Source: Pseudorhodoplanes sp. (GTDB lineage: Bacteria; Pseudomonadota; Alphaproteobacteria; Rhizobiales; Xanthobacteraceae). From it: a stretch of 64,000 nt of DNA. Shown piece by piece: positions 19,118 through 28,839 of the stretch (its first letter is position 1; each line of letters opens with the position of its first letter). A program made the position numbers and the translations under genes. The notes under the pieces were generated by a model. The model was not told where the DNA came from and did no database searches. It saw only the letters and a list, made by a program, of their open reading frames with translations. Location of the stretch: the NCBI GenBank assembly GCA_032027085.1, contig JAVSMS010000001.1, positions 3,385,693-3,449,692 on the forward strand, written 5' to 3'.

Positions 19118-19941
19118 CAGCAGTCCTCCCATCGGGGCTTTCGTTTTTCAATAAAGGCGCAAATACCTTCTTCCGCATCATGCGCCATCATATTCTCGGT
19201 CATCACCTCGGATGCGTAATCATACGCTTCGGCCAGTCCCAATTCGGCCTGCCGATAAAAGGCCTTCTTGCCGATCTTGACCGTGAACGAGGATTTCGTT
19301 GCGATCTTTCGCGCCAGCGCGATCGCCGCCTCACGTTCGCTGCCCGGCGTCACAACCTGGTTGATCAGACCGAACGCCCGGGCACGGTCGGCATCGACCA
19401 TGTCTCCGGTCAGCAGCATTTCCATCGCAAGTTTGCGCGGGACATTGCGCGTCAGCGCCACCATCGGGGTGGAGCAGAACAGTCCAATATCCACGCCCGG
19501 GGTTGCGAATTTCGTATCCGATCCGGCGATCGCGAGGTCGCAGGTGGCGACCAACTGGCATCCGGCGGCAGTCGCAACGCCGTGCACGGCGGCGATCACC
19601 GGCTGCGGCAATGCGACGATCGACTGCATCATGGCGCTGCAGGTCGCCATGATGTGCTTGAAATAGGCGCGCCCGCCATCGGCGTCGCTGCGCCGCGCGG
19701 TCAGTTCCTTAAGATCGTGGCCGGCGCAGAAAGCCGGGCCGTTGGCGGCCAGGATGACGGCCCGAATGGATCGATCGGCCGCGATGGTCGCGAAGCTTTC
19801 GGTCAGAGCAAGCAGGAGTCCTTCCGACAGCGAATTACGTGCGGCAGGTCGGTTCAAGGTGAGAATGGCGATTTGATCAAGGTCCTGCCGGATCAGGACC
19901 GCGGCCGCCGGATCGGCTGCCGGCTTGGTTTGGATATTCAT
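19117..19941 (-). CDS. Enoyl-CoA hydratase/isomerase family protein, ECHDC3-like
   Basis: A 274-residue crotonase-fold protein. The CoA oxyanion loop is present (GPAFCAGHDLKEL), as is GVATAAGCQLVATCDLAIA. The block TPGVDIGLFCSTPMVAL matches the ECHDC3 subgroup rather than short-chain hydratase. The two catalytic glutamates of classical enoyl-CoA hydratase are replaced: Gln follows AAGC, and Gly stands in the ATPGVDIGL position. Classical hydration is therefore doubtful; another acyl-CoA activity or a non-catalytic role is more likely. It is the first gene of a two-gene operon with the small membrane protein. Confidence 0.86.
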   Translation of the reverse strand: MNIQTKPAADPAAAVLIRQDLDQIAILTLNRPAARNSLSEGLLLALTESFATIAADRSIRAVILAANGPAFCAGHDLKELTARRSDADGGRAYFKHIMATCSAMMQSIVALPQPVIAAVHGVATAAGCQLVATCDLAIAGSDTKFATPGVDIGLFCSTPMVALTRNVPRKLAMEMLLTGDMVDADRARAFGLINQVVTPGSEREAAIALARKIATKSSFTVKIGKKAFYRQAELGLAEAYDYASEVMTENMMAHDAEEGICAFIEKRKPRWEDC

Positions 19942-20033
19942 GTCGTCGTTCAGTCCGGCCGTTTTGCGAATGGGACTACAGCATTGTATCGATCACCGCC
20001 GCCATAGGCGAGGGGACAAGCTGGGGAGCCAAT

Positions 20034-20468
20034 ATGCGCGCAGCGAAAATGACCGTCGCGGAGGTCGAGCACCTGCTCGCCAAGGAGTTCCCGCAGGCCT
20101 TTCACGCACAGAGCGGCCTGACCATCGAGGAGGTCTGGGACGGGGGCGCCCGGGTGCGCCAGTCGTTTCAGGATGGCTTTATCCGGCCTGGGGGCACCAT
20201 TTCCGGTCCTACCATGATGGCCCTGGCGGATTTCACCTTCTACGTGGCGCTGCTGGCAACCATAGGGGCCGAACCGCTGGCGGTTACAACCAATCTCAAC
20301 ATCAATTTTTTACGAAAGCCGGAGCGGCAGGACTTGGTCGCCAAGGCGCGGATGCTCAAGCTCGGGCAGCGGCTGGCGGTCATGGAGGTGGAGATCTTCT
20401 CGGACGGAGTGGAGGCGCCGGTCGCTCATGTTACCTCCACATACTCGATCCCACCGCGCAGAAGGTAA
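20034..20468 (+). CDS. PaaI-family hotdog thioesterase
   Basis: A 144-residue hotdog-fold protein. GGTISGPTMMALADFTFYVAL forms the long central helix start with the catalytic-type Asp, and AVTTNLNINFLRKP is the typical following strand, with HVTSTYSIPP at the end. The family hydrolyses acyl- or phenylacetyl-CoA thioesters; the substrate here is unknown. It lies between the divergent crotonase gene and rplM, 132 bp upstream of the latter, and is probably transcribed separately since a good promoter stands in that gap. Confidence 0.85.
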   Translation: MRAAKMTVAEVEHLLAKEFPQAFHAQSGLTIEEVWDGGARVRQSFQDGFIRPGGTISGPTMMALADFTFYVALLATIGAEPLAVTTNLNINFLRKPERQDLVAKARMLKLGQRLAVMEVEIFSDGVEAPVAHVTSTYSIPPRRR

Positions 20469-20485
20469 GTTAGTTCATGGTAATA

Positions 20486-20514
20486 TTGCACCGATTTTAT
20501 AAGGTGCTGATATA
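20486..20514 (+). promoter_or_regulatory. Sigma-70-type promoter for rplM-rpsI with embedded dyad
   Basis: TTGCAC (20486-20491), 17 bp, then GATATA (20509-20514), 87 bases upstream of the rplM ATG. The dyad GCACC-N10-GGTGC (20488-20507) spans the -35 end and the spacer, so a bound repressor would block polymerase. Inferred from sequence only. Confidence 0.55.
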
Positions 20515-20600
20515 GATGAATAAAATTCGATTGGCATGCGTTGACGGTCGATCAGGCGGCGTGTAGAAGCGCGCAACTTCATTTCCGGACACGACACATC

Positions 20601-21062
20601 ATGAGCACCTATTCGGCCAAAGCCGCCGACGTTGAGAAAAAGTGGGTCATGATCGACGCCAACGGCCTTGTTGTCGGCCGCCTGGCTTCGATCGTCGCTC
20701 TGCGTCTGCGCGGCAAGCACAAACCGACTTTCACTCCGCATGTCGACGACGGCGACAACGTCATCGTCATCAATGCCGCCAAGGTCGTTCTGACCGGCCG
20801 CAAGCGCGACCAGAAGGTCTATCACCATCACACCGGTTTCATCGGCGGCATCAAGGAACGCAGCGCCAAGTATATTCTGGAAGGCCGCTTCCCCGAGCGC
20901 GTCGTCGAGAAGGCCGTCGAGCGCATGCTGCCACGCGGCCCGCTGGGACGCCGGCAACTCGGCAATCTCCGCGTCTATCCCGGCTCGGAACATCCGCATG
21001 AGGCGCAAAAGCCTGAAATGCTCGATGTTGGCGCCATGAACCGCAAGAACAGGATCGCCTGA
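20601..21062 (+). CDS. rplM: 50S ribosomal protein L13
   Basis: A 153-residue primary 23S rRNA-binding protein of the large subunit. Typical motifs are [46 protein letters not shown] and [15 protein letters not shown] 20601 gives the standard N-terminus MSTYSAKA; the frame upstream to 20541 is leader. It is followed by rpsI two bases later, the universal L13-S9 operon. Confidence 0.98.
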   Translation: MSTYSAKAADVEKKWVMIDANGLVVGRLASIVALRLRGKHKPTFTPHVDDGDNVIVINAAKVVLTGRKRDQKVYHHHTGFIGGIKERSAKYILEGRFPERVVEKAVERMLPRGPLGRRQLGNLRVYPGSEHPHEAQKPEMLDVGAMNRKNRIA

Positions 21063-21064
21063 CC

Positions 21065-21541
21065 ATGGCCGAGACCGTCCAATCCCTTGAAGCTCTGTCG
21101 TCGCTGAAAACCGAGACGCCCGAACAGCCCAAGCATGTTCAGAAGCTGGACAAGCAGGGCCGCGCCTACGCGACCGGCAAGCGCAAGAACGCCGTCGCCC
21201 GCGTGTGGATCAAGCCGGGCTCCGGCAAGATCACCGTCAACACCAAGACGATCGAAGTGTTCTTCGCCCGTCCGGTGCTGCGCATGATGATCCAACAGCC
21301 GCTGCTCGCGGCCAACCGCAACGGCCAGTATGACGTCGTCTGCACGGTGTCCGGCGGTGGATTGTCGGGACAGGCCGGTGCCGTGCGTCACGGCATTTCC
21401 AAGGCGCTGACCTATTTCGAACCGGATCTACGCAGCCCGCTGAAGAAGGGCGGCTTCCTCACCCGCGACTCGCGCGTGGTGGAACGCAAGAAATACGGCA
21501 AGGCGAAAGCCCGCCGGTCCTTCCAGTTCTCCAAGCGCTGA
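21065..21541 (+). CDS. rpsI: 30S ribosomal protein S9
   Basis: A 158-residue small-subunit protein whose C-terminal tail reaches the P-site tRNA. Motifs include [22 protein letters not shown] in its central part, [19 protein letters not shown], and the basic tail [10 protein letters not shown]. It has the roughly 30-residue N-terminal extension seen in alphaproteobacterial S9. It is co-transcribed with rplM and followed by a strong terminator. Confidence 0.98.
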   Translation: MAETVQSLEALSSLKTETPEQPKHVQKLDKQGRAYATGKRKNAVARVWIKPGSGKITVNTKTIEVFFARPVLRMMIQQPLLAANRNGQYDVVCTVSGGGLSGQAGAVRHGISKALTYFEPDLRSPLKKGGFLTRDSRVVERKKYGKAKARRSFQFSKR

Positions 21542-21575
21542 TCAAGCATCAGTTTTTCAGACAATTTTCGACGAT

Positions 21576-21605
21576 AAAAAGGGGCCTTTCGGCCCCTTTT
21601 TGTTT
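21576..21605 (+). terminator. Rho-independent terminator of rplM-rpsI
   Basis: AAAAAGGGGCC-TTTC-GGCCCCTTTTT stem-loop followed by TGTTTGTTTTTTT, starting 35 bases after the rpsI stop. Confidence 0.93.
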
Positions 21606-21744
21606 GTTTTTTTATTGAAAAGGCCGCTTCCGAAACAAACCGCTTTTGAACGGGCGGCGCTCTATCTCTGGCGCAGGTGAATTCCGGTAACGGCTTCCGC
21701 GAGAAGGGGCCGCGCCGGTGACGGGTCTTCGCCAGAGGGTGACT

Positions 21745-23001
21745 ATGTGGTTGGATCTGCCAACGCTGTTTATTGCTGCAACCTGCATTGCTGCTCTTCT
21801 CGGGCTGTTCTTGCTTGGTCTGTGGTTTCAGGATCGCTCCATCCGCGCACTCGGCTGGTGGGCGTCCGCCTATCTGGTCGGCGGCTTTGCCGTTTCGCTG
21901 TGGATTTTGCCGCGTCACCTCATCGCGTCCGGCATTAGCGAGATCGCCACGGCGCTCCTGTTCATTTCCTGCGGCATGGTCTGGAGCGGTGCACGCCGAT
22001 TTCACGGCCGTCAGGTTTTGCCGCTTGCAGCCGTGACAGGCGCCTTTGTCTGGCTGCTGGCGAGCCAGTTGCCGGCCGTCAGTGGAGCGAGCAGCACGCG
22101 CGTCGTGCTGAGTTCGCTCATCATCGCGGCCTACGCGGCCCTGACAGCGATGGAATTGCGACGCGAGCGGCGCAACCCCAAAATCGCGAAGTTGCGCGCG
22201 CTGATCGTTCCGATCCTGCATGGCGTCGTGTTTCTTTCGCCCATTCTAGTGGTGTATTCCCTGCCGGACGCCGAAATCGGCGGAGGACAGGGATTTTTCG
22301 CGGCGTTTGCTCTGCTGGTCCTGCTTTACGTGGTGGGCACGGCTTTCATCGTCGTGGTAATGGCGAAAGAGCACAGCGCCCAAGTCCACAAGACGGCGGC
22401 GATGACCGACTATATGACCGGCCTTTATAATCGCCGCGGCTTTCTTGAAGTTGCGCAGAAGCTGATCGCCGCCCAGCGGCGCAAGGGCGAGTCGGTGACG
22501 GTGCTGATGTTTGATCTCGACCATTTCAAGTCGATCAATGACCGGTTTGGCCATGACGTGGGCGATGAGGCGCTGCGGACGTTCGCCGCGACGGCCAGCA
22601 GCAACATGCGCGGCGACGACATCGTCGGCCGTCTCGGCGGAGAAGAGTTTGCCGCCATCCTGCCCGGCAACGGCGGTACGGCCTTCATGGTGGCCGAGCG
22701 CGTGCGGCTGGCATTCGAGGTGGCGGGCGTTACGATTTCCGGTCATGACATGAACGCGACCGTCAGTATCGGCGCGGCTGAATCGCCAGCAGAAACGGCC
22801 AATATCACGGCCTTGCTCACGCGTGCTGATCTGGCGCTCTATCGGGCCAAGACGACCGGTCGTAATCGGGTTGTCGTGGAAGGCAGCGCACCATCGACAG
22901 GAAAATCCGCCACCGAGCCGGTGACGGATATATCTGCACCGTCCCTGGTGCCCCCGGCTGGTATGGACTTTGTCCACGAGCCCAGCGCCGCCCTGTCCTG
23001 A
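21745..23001 (+). CDS. Membrane-bound diguanylate cyclase (GGDEF)
   Basis: A 418-residue protein with about six N-terminal membrane helices (residues 5-205) and a cytoplasmic GGDEF domain. It makes cyclic di-GMP from two GTP. The active site is intact: MTDYMTGLYNRRGF, DLDHFKSINDRFGHDVGDEAL and GRLGGEEF. An RxxD inhibitory site (RGDD) lies five residues before GGEEF, so product feedback is expected. The C-terminal 40 residues are a Ser/Pro-rich tail. ATG 21745 has AGAGGG nearby; GTG 21718 is an alternative start. The signal sensed by the membrane domain is unknown. Confidence 0.9.
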   Translation: MWLDLPTLFIAATCIAALLGLFLLGLWFQDRSIRALGWWASAYLVGGFAVSLWILPRHLIASGISEIATALLFISCGMVWSGARRFHGRQVLPLAAVTGAFVWLLASQLPAVSGASSTRVVLSSLIIAAYAALTAMELRRERRNPKIAKLRALIVPILHGVVFLSPILVVYSLPDAEIGGGQGFFAAFALLVLLYVVGTAFIVVVMAKEHSAQVHKTAAMTDYMTGLYNRRGFLEVAQKLIAAQRRKGESVTVLMFDLDHFKSINDRFGHDVGDEALRTFAATASSNMRGDDIVGRLGGEEFAAILPGNGGTAFMVAERVRLAFEVAGVTISGHDMNATVSIGAAESPAETANITALLTRADLALYRAKTTGRNRVVVEGSAPSTGKSATEPVTDISAPSLVPPAGMDFVHEPSAALS

Positions 23002-23072
23002 TCGCCAGGCGAAAATGCCTCGGGCAAATCTCAGGCAATAACTCGTTTACCATTTGCCCGCACCATCGCCGC

Positions 23073-23303
23073 ATGTGGCAAATGCGAGTCTCTTCCGGAA
23101 CGAATGCCGATCTTCTGAACCTGGACGCGCAGCGCGCCGGGACGGCTTTGGCGTGCGTCTTTTCATCCTCGGACGAATTTGAAGAGGCGGTTATCCGCGC
23201 GCGGCGCGCCGCCGGCGCTTACGGGCGGAGCCATGCGCACAGACGGGTCTATTGGGGTTGTGCGATTGGCGCGCTGATCGTCGTTCTTGTGACGGTTCTC
23301 TAA
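23073..23303 (+). CDS. Small C-tail-anchored hypothetical protein
   Basis: A 76-residue product with a soluble N-terminal half (SSSDEFEEAVIRARRAAGAYGR) and a single C-terminal membrane helix (YWGCAIGALIVVLVTVL). I do not recognise the family. The helix and the acidic/basic amphipathic stretch look like a real tail-anchored protein, but no neighbour supports it: it stands alone between the diguanylate cyclase and the glnA terminator. Confidence 0.5.
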   Translation: MWQMRVSSGTNADLLNLDAQRAGTALACVFSSSDEFEEAVIRARRAAGAYGRSHAHRRVYWGCAIGALIVVLVTVL

Positions 23304-23350
23304 TCCGCATCCATCACGCCGCCATCCCCTCTGGATGCTGTCACGCGGCA

Positions 23351-23380
23351 AAAGAAAAAGGGCGCTCGTGCGAGCGCCCT
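23351..23380 (-). terminator. Terminator of the glnB-glnA operon
   Basis: On the minus strand an 11-bp-arm hairpin (AGGGCGCTCG/CGAGCGCCCT, 23359-23380) is followed by CTTTTTCTTT (23351-23360), 42 bases after the glnA stop. Confidence 0.9.
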
Positions 23381-23421
23381 CTGCAATTGCATGGCTTCCG
23401 CGATGATTGGAACAAAACGCT

Positions 23422-24831
23422 TCAGGCGGAATAGTACATCTCGAACTCGACGGGATGCGGCGTGTGTTCGAAGCGGATCACTTCCGTCATCTTGAGTTCG
23501 ATATAGGCGTCGATGAAATCGTCATCCATCACGCCGCCGGCTTTCAGGAAGGCGCGGTCCTTGTCGAGATTTTCCAGCGCCTCGCGCAGCGAGCCGCATA
23601 CCGTCGGGATCTGCTTCAGCTCGGCCGGCGGCAGATCGTACAGGTCCTTGTCCATCGCCGAACCCGGATCGATCTTGTTCTTGATGCCGTCGAGGCCGGC
23701 CATCAGCATCGCGGCGAAGCCGAGATACGGGTTGGCCATCGGATCAGGGAAGCGCACTTCGACGCGCTTGGCCTTCGGATTGGTGGTGAACGGAATGCGG
23801 CACGAGGCCGAGCGGTTGCGGGCTGAATAGGCGAGCAGCACTGGCGCCTCATAGCCCGGGACCAGTCGCTTGTACGAGTTGGTCGAAGGGTTGGTGAAGG
23901 CATTGATCGCCTTCGCGTGCTTGATGATGCCGCCGATATAGAACAGGCAGGTTTCCGACAGGTCAGCATACTTGTTGCCGGCGAAAGTCGGTTTGCCGTC
24001 CTTCCAGATCGACTGGTGACAGTGCATGCCGGAGCCGTTGTCGCCGTAGACCGGCTTCGGCATGAAGGTGGCGGTCTTGCCGTAGATGTTGGCGACCTGG
24101 TGGATGCAGTACTTGTAGACCTGCATCTGATCGGCCATGTAGGTCATCGGCGCGAACTTCATGCCGAGCTCGTGCTGGGCCGACGCCACTTCGTGGTGAT
24201 GCTTTTCGACCTTCACACCCATGCGCGCCATGGCGCCGAGCATTTCGGTGCGCATGTCCTGCGCCGAATCCTGTGGCGGGACCGGGAAATAACCCTTCTT
24301 GGTGCCGATGCGGTGGCCGAGATTGCCGCCTTCATAATCGGTGTCGCCATTGATCGGCAGTTCGATCGAGTCGAGCCTGAATCCGGTCTTGTACGGCTCG
24401 GCGCTGATCTTCACGTCGTCGAACACGAAGAATTCTGCTTCCGGTCCGAAGTAAACGGTATCGCCGATGCCCCAGGCCTTGACGAGGCCTTCGGCTTTCT
24501 TGGCGATGCCGCGCGGATCGCGGTTATAAGGCTCGCCGGTGGTCGGCTCGAGCACGTCGCAGGTCAGGACAAGCGTCGTCTCGGCGAAGAACGGATCGAT
24601 CACGGCCGTCGCCGGATCCGGCATCAGGCACATATCGGATTCATTGATCGCCTTCCAGCCGGCGATCGAGGAGCCGTCGAACATCGTGCCTTCGGCGAAG
24701 ATTTCCTCATCGACCATCGACACATCGAAGGTGACGTGCTGCCACTTGCCGCGCGGGTCGGTGAACCGCAAGTCAACGTATTTGACCTCGTTGTCCTTCA
24801 TCATCTTGAGGACGTCTTTGGCCGTCGTCAT
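23422..24831 (-). CDS. glnA: Glutamine synthetase type I
   Basis: A 469-residue dodecameric enzyme that makes glutamine from glutamate, ammonium and ATP. Motifs present are [45 protein letters not shown] and the ATP-binding block [13 protein letters not shown], with [10 protein letters not shown]. The adenylylation tyrosine is conserved ([10 protein letters not shown]), so GlnE control is expected. ATG 24831 gives MTTAKDV; an ATG nine bases earlier is less typical. It lies 56 bp downstream of glnB and shares its promoter, with a terminator behind. Confidence 0.98.
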   Translation of the reverse strand: MTTAKDVLKMMKDNEVKYVDLRFTDPRGKWQHVTFDVSMVDEEIFAEGTMFDGSSIAGWKAINESDMCLMPDPATAVIDPFFAETTLVLTCDVLEPTTGEPYNRDPRGIAKKAEGLVKAWGIGDTVYFGPEAEFFVFDDVKISAEPYKTGFRLDSIELPINGDTDYEGGNLGHRIGTKKGYFPVPPQDSAQDMRTEMLGAMARMGVKVEKHHHEVASAQHELGMKFAPMTYMADQMQVYKYCIHQVANIYGKTATFMPKPVYGDNGSGMHCHQSIWKDGKPTFAGNKYADLSETCLFYIGGIIKHAKAINAFTNPSTNSYKRLVPGYEAPVLLAYSARNRSASCRIPFTTNPKAKRVEVRFPDPMANPYLGFAAMLMAGLDGIKNKIDPGSAMDKDLYDLPPAELKQIPTVCGSLREALENLDKDRAFLKAGGVMDDDFIDAYIELKMTEVIRFEHTPHPVEFEMYYSA

Positions 24832-24887
24832 GGAACGCATTCCCTTTCTTGAGGGGACTTAGAGTGAGAGTGATTAAGCCCAGCGTA

Positions 24888-25307
<420 letters not shown>

Positions 25308-25379
25308 TTAAGAATAATCGTGCTTTATCAAAACGTTATGTCGTATTGGCGACAGCTTTTCCGACCACTGGGATGATCT

Positions 25380-25418
25380 CTGTCTATTTTATGTGCATTC
25401 TGCACATTTCATAGACAG
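25380..25418. repeat. 39-bp nested inverted repeat between glnB and nnr
   Basis: Two nested perfect dyads share one centre: outer arms CTGTCTAT/ATAGACAG (25380-25387, 25411-25418) and inner arms ATGTGCA/TGCACAT (25391-25397, 25401-25407). They are separated by symmetric 3-base gaps, and a TTC lies at the centre. It is 60 bp before the nnr start and about 82 bp upstream of the glnB sigma-54 site. There is no T-run, so it is not a terminator. It may be an operator for a dimeric or tetrameric regulator. Confidence 0.75.
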
Positions 25419-25477
25419 CTCATTGCTGCAAGCCAAGGCGTGTTGTTCCCGTCTCGGGCTCCCCGTATTTTGCCTCG

Positions 25478-26980
25478 ATGATCGAATTGCTGACCACCAC
25501 GGAAATGGACGAAGCCGACCGCGCGGCCATCGCCAGCGGCATTGCCGGTATCGATCTGATGGAACGGGCAGGGACAGCGGTTGCCGATGCTGTCACCCTT
25601 GCCCATCCGGCTCGCGGGCGCGTCGTGGTTGTTGCCGGGCCGGGCAACAATGGCGGTGATGGGTTCATCGCCGCCCGCTGTCTGAGCGAACGTGGCTACA
25701 CCGTTCGCGTGTTGCTCCTTGGAAAACCTTCGCAGTTGAAGGCAGATGCCGCCGAAGCGGCTCAACGCTGGGGCGGCGACACTGAAGCACTGGAACCGGA
25801 GCAACTGCAACGCACCGATGTTTTGATTGATGCTCTGTTCGGAGCCGGTCTCGCAAGGCCGGTGGACGGCGAAGCGCACGCGATGATCGAGGCGATGAAC
25901 GCCAGCGGCGCGCATATTGTTGCGGTCGATCTCCCGAGTGGGATCAATGGCGACACCGGCGCGATCATGGGCGCCGCCGTGCAGGCGCACCAAACGGTCA
26001 CGTTCTTTCGTCGCAAGCCGGGTCATGTCCTTTTGCCGGGACGTCTGCATTGCGGTCGCGTCGTAGTGGCCGATATTGGCATTCCGGCCGACGTGCTGAC
26101 GTCCATACGCCCGCGTACATTTCTCAATTCGCCCGGTCAGTGGGGGAGCCTATTTCCAATACCCAAGATTGAGGGCCACAAATATGCGCGCGGCCACGCG
26201 GTGGTCATTTCAGGAGGGCTTTCCGCATCGACGGGCGCGGCCAGATTGGCGTCTCGCGGCGCGTTGCGGGCCGGAGCAGGGCTGGTGACCATCGCGAGCC
26301 CGCGGGATGCCCTGGTTGTGAATGCAAACAGCAGCCTGGCCGTGATGGTCCGTGCGGTTGATGGCGTCACCGAACTTCAATCACTACTTGAAGACCGCCG
26401 GATTAATGCGATCCTTCTTGGGCCCGGTGGGGGAACCGGCGCGTCGATGCGGGACAACGTCCTCTGTTCCCTGGAGGGTGAACGAGGTGTTGTCCTCGAT
26501 GCCGACGCTCTGACCAGCTTTGGGGACAACCCGGAAAACCTCTTTACAGCGCTTTCGAATCGCTCGCGGCAGCCCACGATTCTCACGCCACACGAAGGTG
26601 AATTTTCTCGTCTGTTCAAGCAAATATTAAAAAATCATTCAGTTAAACAAAAGCTTGAGGTATGCCGTTATGCTTCACATGAAACACGCGCCGTCGTGCT
26701 CCTCAAGGGACCAGACACGGTGGTGGCGGCGCCGGACGGGCGGGCTGCGATAGCAGAGAATGCGCCCCCGTGGCTGGCCACGGCCGGATCCGGGGATGTG
26801 TTGGCTGGACTGGCGACGGGATTGCTGGCGCAGGGGATGCCGGCATTCGAGGCGGCCTGCGCCGCCGTCTGGCTGCATGGCGAGGCGGCAAATCGGGCAG
26901 GGCCCGGCCTGATTTCGGAAGACCTGCCTGAGGCGTTGCCCGCGGTTTATCGCCATCTGTTCCCGGAGATTGCCCGCTAG
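25478..26980 (+). CDS. nnr: Bifunctional NAD(P)HX epimerase/ADP-dependent dehydratase
   Basis: A 500-residue metabolite-repair enzyme. The N-terminal YjeF_N domain (about 1-215) epimerises the hydrated nicotinamide cofactor; its VVAGPGNNGGDGFIAAR loop and DALFGAGL are clear. The C-terminal ribokinase-like domain (about 225-495) dehydrates S-NAD(P)HX with ADP; ILLGPGGGTG, LTPHEGEFSRL, VVLLKGPDTVVA and the catalytic-loop motif TAGSGDVLAG are present. The length fits the fused form. It is divergent from glnB over 251 bp and converges with the multicopper oxidase, one base apart. Confidence 0.95.
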   Translation: MIELLTTTEMDEADRAAIASGIAGIDLMERAGTAVADAVTLAHPARGRVVVVAGPGNNGGDGFIAARCLSERGYTVRVLLLGKPSQLKADAAEAAQRWGGDTEALEPEQLQRTDVLIDALFGAGLARPVDGEAHAMIEAMNASGAHIVAVDLPSGINGDTGAIMGAAVQAHQTVTFFRRKPGHVLLPGRLHCGRVVVADIGIPADVLTSIRPRTFLNSPGQWGSLFPIPKIEGHKYARGHAVVISGGLSASTGAARLASRGALRAGAGLVTIASPRDALVVNANSSLAVMVRAVDGVTELQSLLEDRRINAILLGPGGGTGASMRDNVLCSLEGERGVVLDADALTSFGDNPENLFTALSNRSRQPTILTPHEGEFSRLFKQILKNHSVKQKLEVCRYASHETRAVVLLKGPDTVVAAPDGRAAIAENAPPWLATAGSGDVLAGLATGLLAQGMPAFEAACAAVWLHGEAANRAGPGLISEDLPEALPAVYRHLFPEIAR

Positions 26981-26981
26981 C

Positions 26982-28430
26982 TCAGATCACCTCGAACCAG
27001 GCGGCCATCCCGGTCTCCTGGTGCTCGAGCATGTGGCAATGGATCATCCATTTCCCCGGATTATCGGCGACGAAAGCAATGCGTGCAGTTTGCTGCGCAT
27101 TGATCAGAACCGTATCCAGCCAGAACGGCTTCCAGCCGTCATCCAAACCGTCGAGAAGCCGGAAATGATGCCCGTGCAAGTGCATGGCATGCGGAAACGC
27201 CGTGTTGTTCTTGAAGGCCAGCATGACCGGGCGGCCGCGATTGACTGAAAACAGCGACGGGCCGTCGTGGCCGGAGGATGCAAAGCCGGCCATGGTCCAT
27301 ACGCGCGCGGAAGGATCGATGCCGTGCCCGGGGATAACCGCCCCGTCACGCATGCGCCCCATCATCATTCGGCTCATTGCCCCGCCTTCGAGCGGGACGT
27401 CGAGGCGATAGGCTGCTTTGAAATCGATCTTCGCGGGCAGCGGATTGGCGGGGAAGGGTTTGGGTTCGCCGCGCGGCGCTGGACGCGCTTTTTCTCCCAC
27501 TTCGTAGACCAGGCGCGCAATGGCAATCTCGTCATTGCCGCCATTGTCAGCCAAGACCAGAGCCGTTGTGCCAGGATCGCGTGTGGCATCCACGAGAAGA
27601 TCGATGCGGCTGCCAGGTCCGAGCGTGATGCGGCTGTCGCGGGCGGGGAATGGTTCGGTGGGCTGGCCGTCGATCGCCATCACCCGGGCCGCATGTTCCG
27701 CGACCCGAAGCGGAAAAACCCGCGCATTGGCGGCATTGATGAACCGCAGGCGCAGCCTTTCATTCGTCCGCACCGGGATGGTCATCGGATTTTGGCTGTT
27801 TGCGGTGAGCAATCGGCCATGCCGGCCAGCATGCGCGGCATCGTGGAACGACCGGAAACTTCCCTCGTGAATGGTGCCGTCTTCGGCGAGCCGCCAGTCG
27901 TCCAGGACGAGAACGATATCGCGGTCGACGTCCACGCCTTCCGGCTCGTCGACAATCAAGGGTCCGTAAAGGCCGCGTTCGAGTTGTTCGGACGAATAAA
28001 GATGCGAATGATACCAGTAGGTGCCGGCATCGGGGACTGTGAAGCGGTAGTCGAAGGTCTTGCCGGGTTCGACCGGATGCTGGGTGAGGTGCGGCACACC
28101 ATCCATGGCGTTGGGCAGCCGCACGCCGTGCCAGTGGATCACAGTCGGCTCAGGCAGATCGTTGAACAGCCGGACCTTCAATTCATCACCGCGTTTCAGC
28201 CGCAAGGTAGGCCCCGGAACAAGTCCGTCATAGCCCCAGATCGGCGTCTCCGATTGTTCAGGGCCGCGCAGTCTCACCATTCCTTTGCGAGCCCGCAGCA
28301 GCCGGAAGCCGTTATCGGCGGCGGCGAGTGGCTGGGCGCCAGCGCCGCTCGGCATCGCGAGTGATACCAGCGTGACCGCCAGACCTTGCGCCACCTGCCG
28401 CCGGGAGAGAGACCTCGCTCGTCGCAACAT
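26982..28430 (-). CDS. Multicopper oxidase, Tat-exported
   Basis: A 482-residue three-cupredoxin-domain oxidase. The N-terminus has a twin-arginine signal (SLSRRQVAQGLAVTLVSLAM, cleaved near GAGAQP). All four copper motifs are intact: HWHGV, HSHLYS, HAMHLHGHHF and HCHMLEHQ. The HCH cysteine and downstream His/Met form the type 1 site. Family members oxidise Cu(I), Mn(II) or phenols; the lack of a long Met-rich insertion is unlike CueO, and FRLLDG after HGHH is common in CopA/laccase-like proteins. ATG 28430 gives a compact Tat signal; an upstream ATG at 28490 is less likely. Confidence 0.9.
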   Translation of the reverse strand: MLRRARSLSRRQVAQGLAVTLVSLAMPSGAGAQPLAAADNGFRLLRARKGMVRLRGPEQSETPIWGYDGLVPGPTLRLKRGDELKVRLFNDLPEPTVIHWHGVRLPNAMDGVPHLTQHPVEPGKTFDYRFTVPDAGTYWYHSHLYSSEQLERGLYGPLIVDEPEGVDVDRDIVLVLDDWRLAEDGTIHEGSFRSFHDAAHAGRHGRLLTANSQNPMTIPVRTNERLRLRFINAANARVFPLRVAEHAARVMAIDGQPTEPFPARDSRITLGPGSRIDLLVDATRDPGTTALVLADNGGNDEIAIARLVYEVGEKARPAPRGEPKPFPANPLPAKIDFKAAYRLDVPLEGGAMSRMMMGRMRDGAVIPGHGIDPSARVWTMAGFASSGHDGPSLFSVNRGRPVMLAFKNNTAFPHAMHLHGHHFRLLDGLDDGWKPFWLDTVLINAQQTARIAFVADNPGKWMIHCHMLEHQETGMAAWFEVI

Positions 28431-28666
28431 TCCATCTGCCTGCTGGCTCGCCACGGCCGAGCTTGTGGTGCAGTTTCGGGCCGCCATCAACTCAACTCCG
28501 CGGCATCATGCAACCGGAGCGGCTTGCAAGCCTGCATCTAGGGGCTATTTTTATGGTGCGCCCGTGAAACCGCATGCTATAAGCCGCGCCGCTCGGCCGG
28601 AATTGCGGTGCCGCGCGATGCCCATCAAGCGGCGTCAGACTACGGCGTCCAACGCGGTGTCTTTGG

Positions 28667-28751
28667 GCGGGCGTGGCGGAATTGGTAGACGCGCTGGGTT
28701 TAGGTTCCAGTGACGCAAGTTGTGGGGGTTCGAGTCCCTCCGCCCGCACCA
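28667..28751 (+). tRNA. tRNA-Leu (anticodon UAG)
   Basis: An 85-nt class II tRNA with encoded CCA. The acceptor GCGGGCG/CGCCCGC has discriminator A; the anticodon stem CTGGG/TCCAG surrounds TTTAGGT (anticodon TAG). A variable arm follows, and the T arm is GGGGGTTCGAGTCCCTC-like. It reads CUA and other CUN leucine codons. Confidence 0.96.
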
Positions 28752-28839
28752 TGCCCCTTGGGGATGCCGTTCGCTTTGGACGCAGTGAATTTGCTAGGAA
28801 CGACGCCGCATGCGCGGCGACAAGGAAACGAAGACAGTC

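Noticed and set aside
25391..25407. NtrC binding site
   Set aside because: The inner dyad has GTGCA then TGCAC, the reverse of the NtrC half-site order, so it is listed as an unassigned palindrome.
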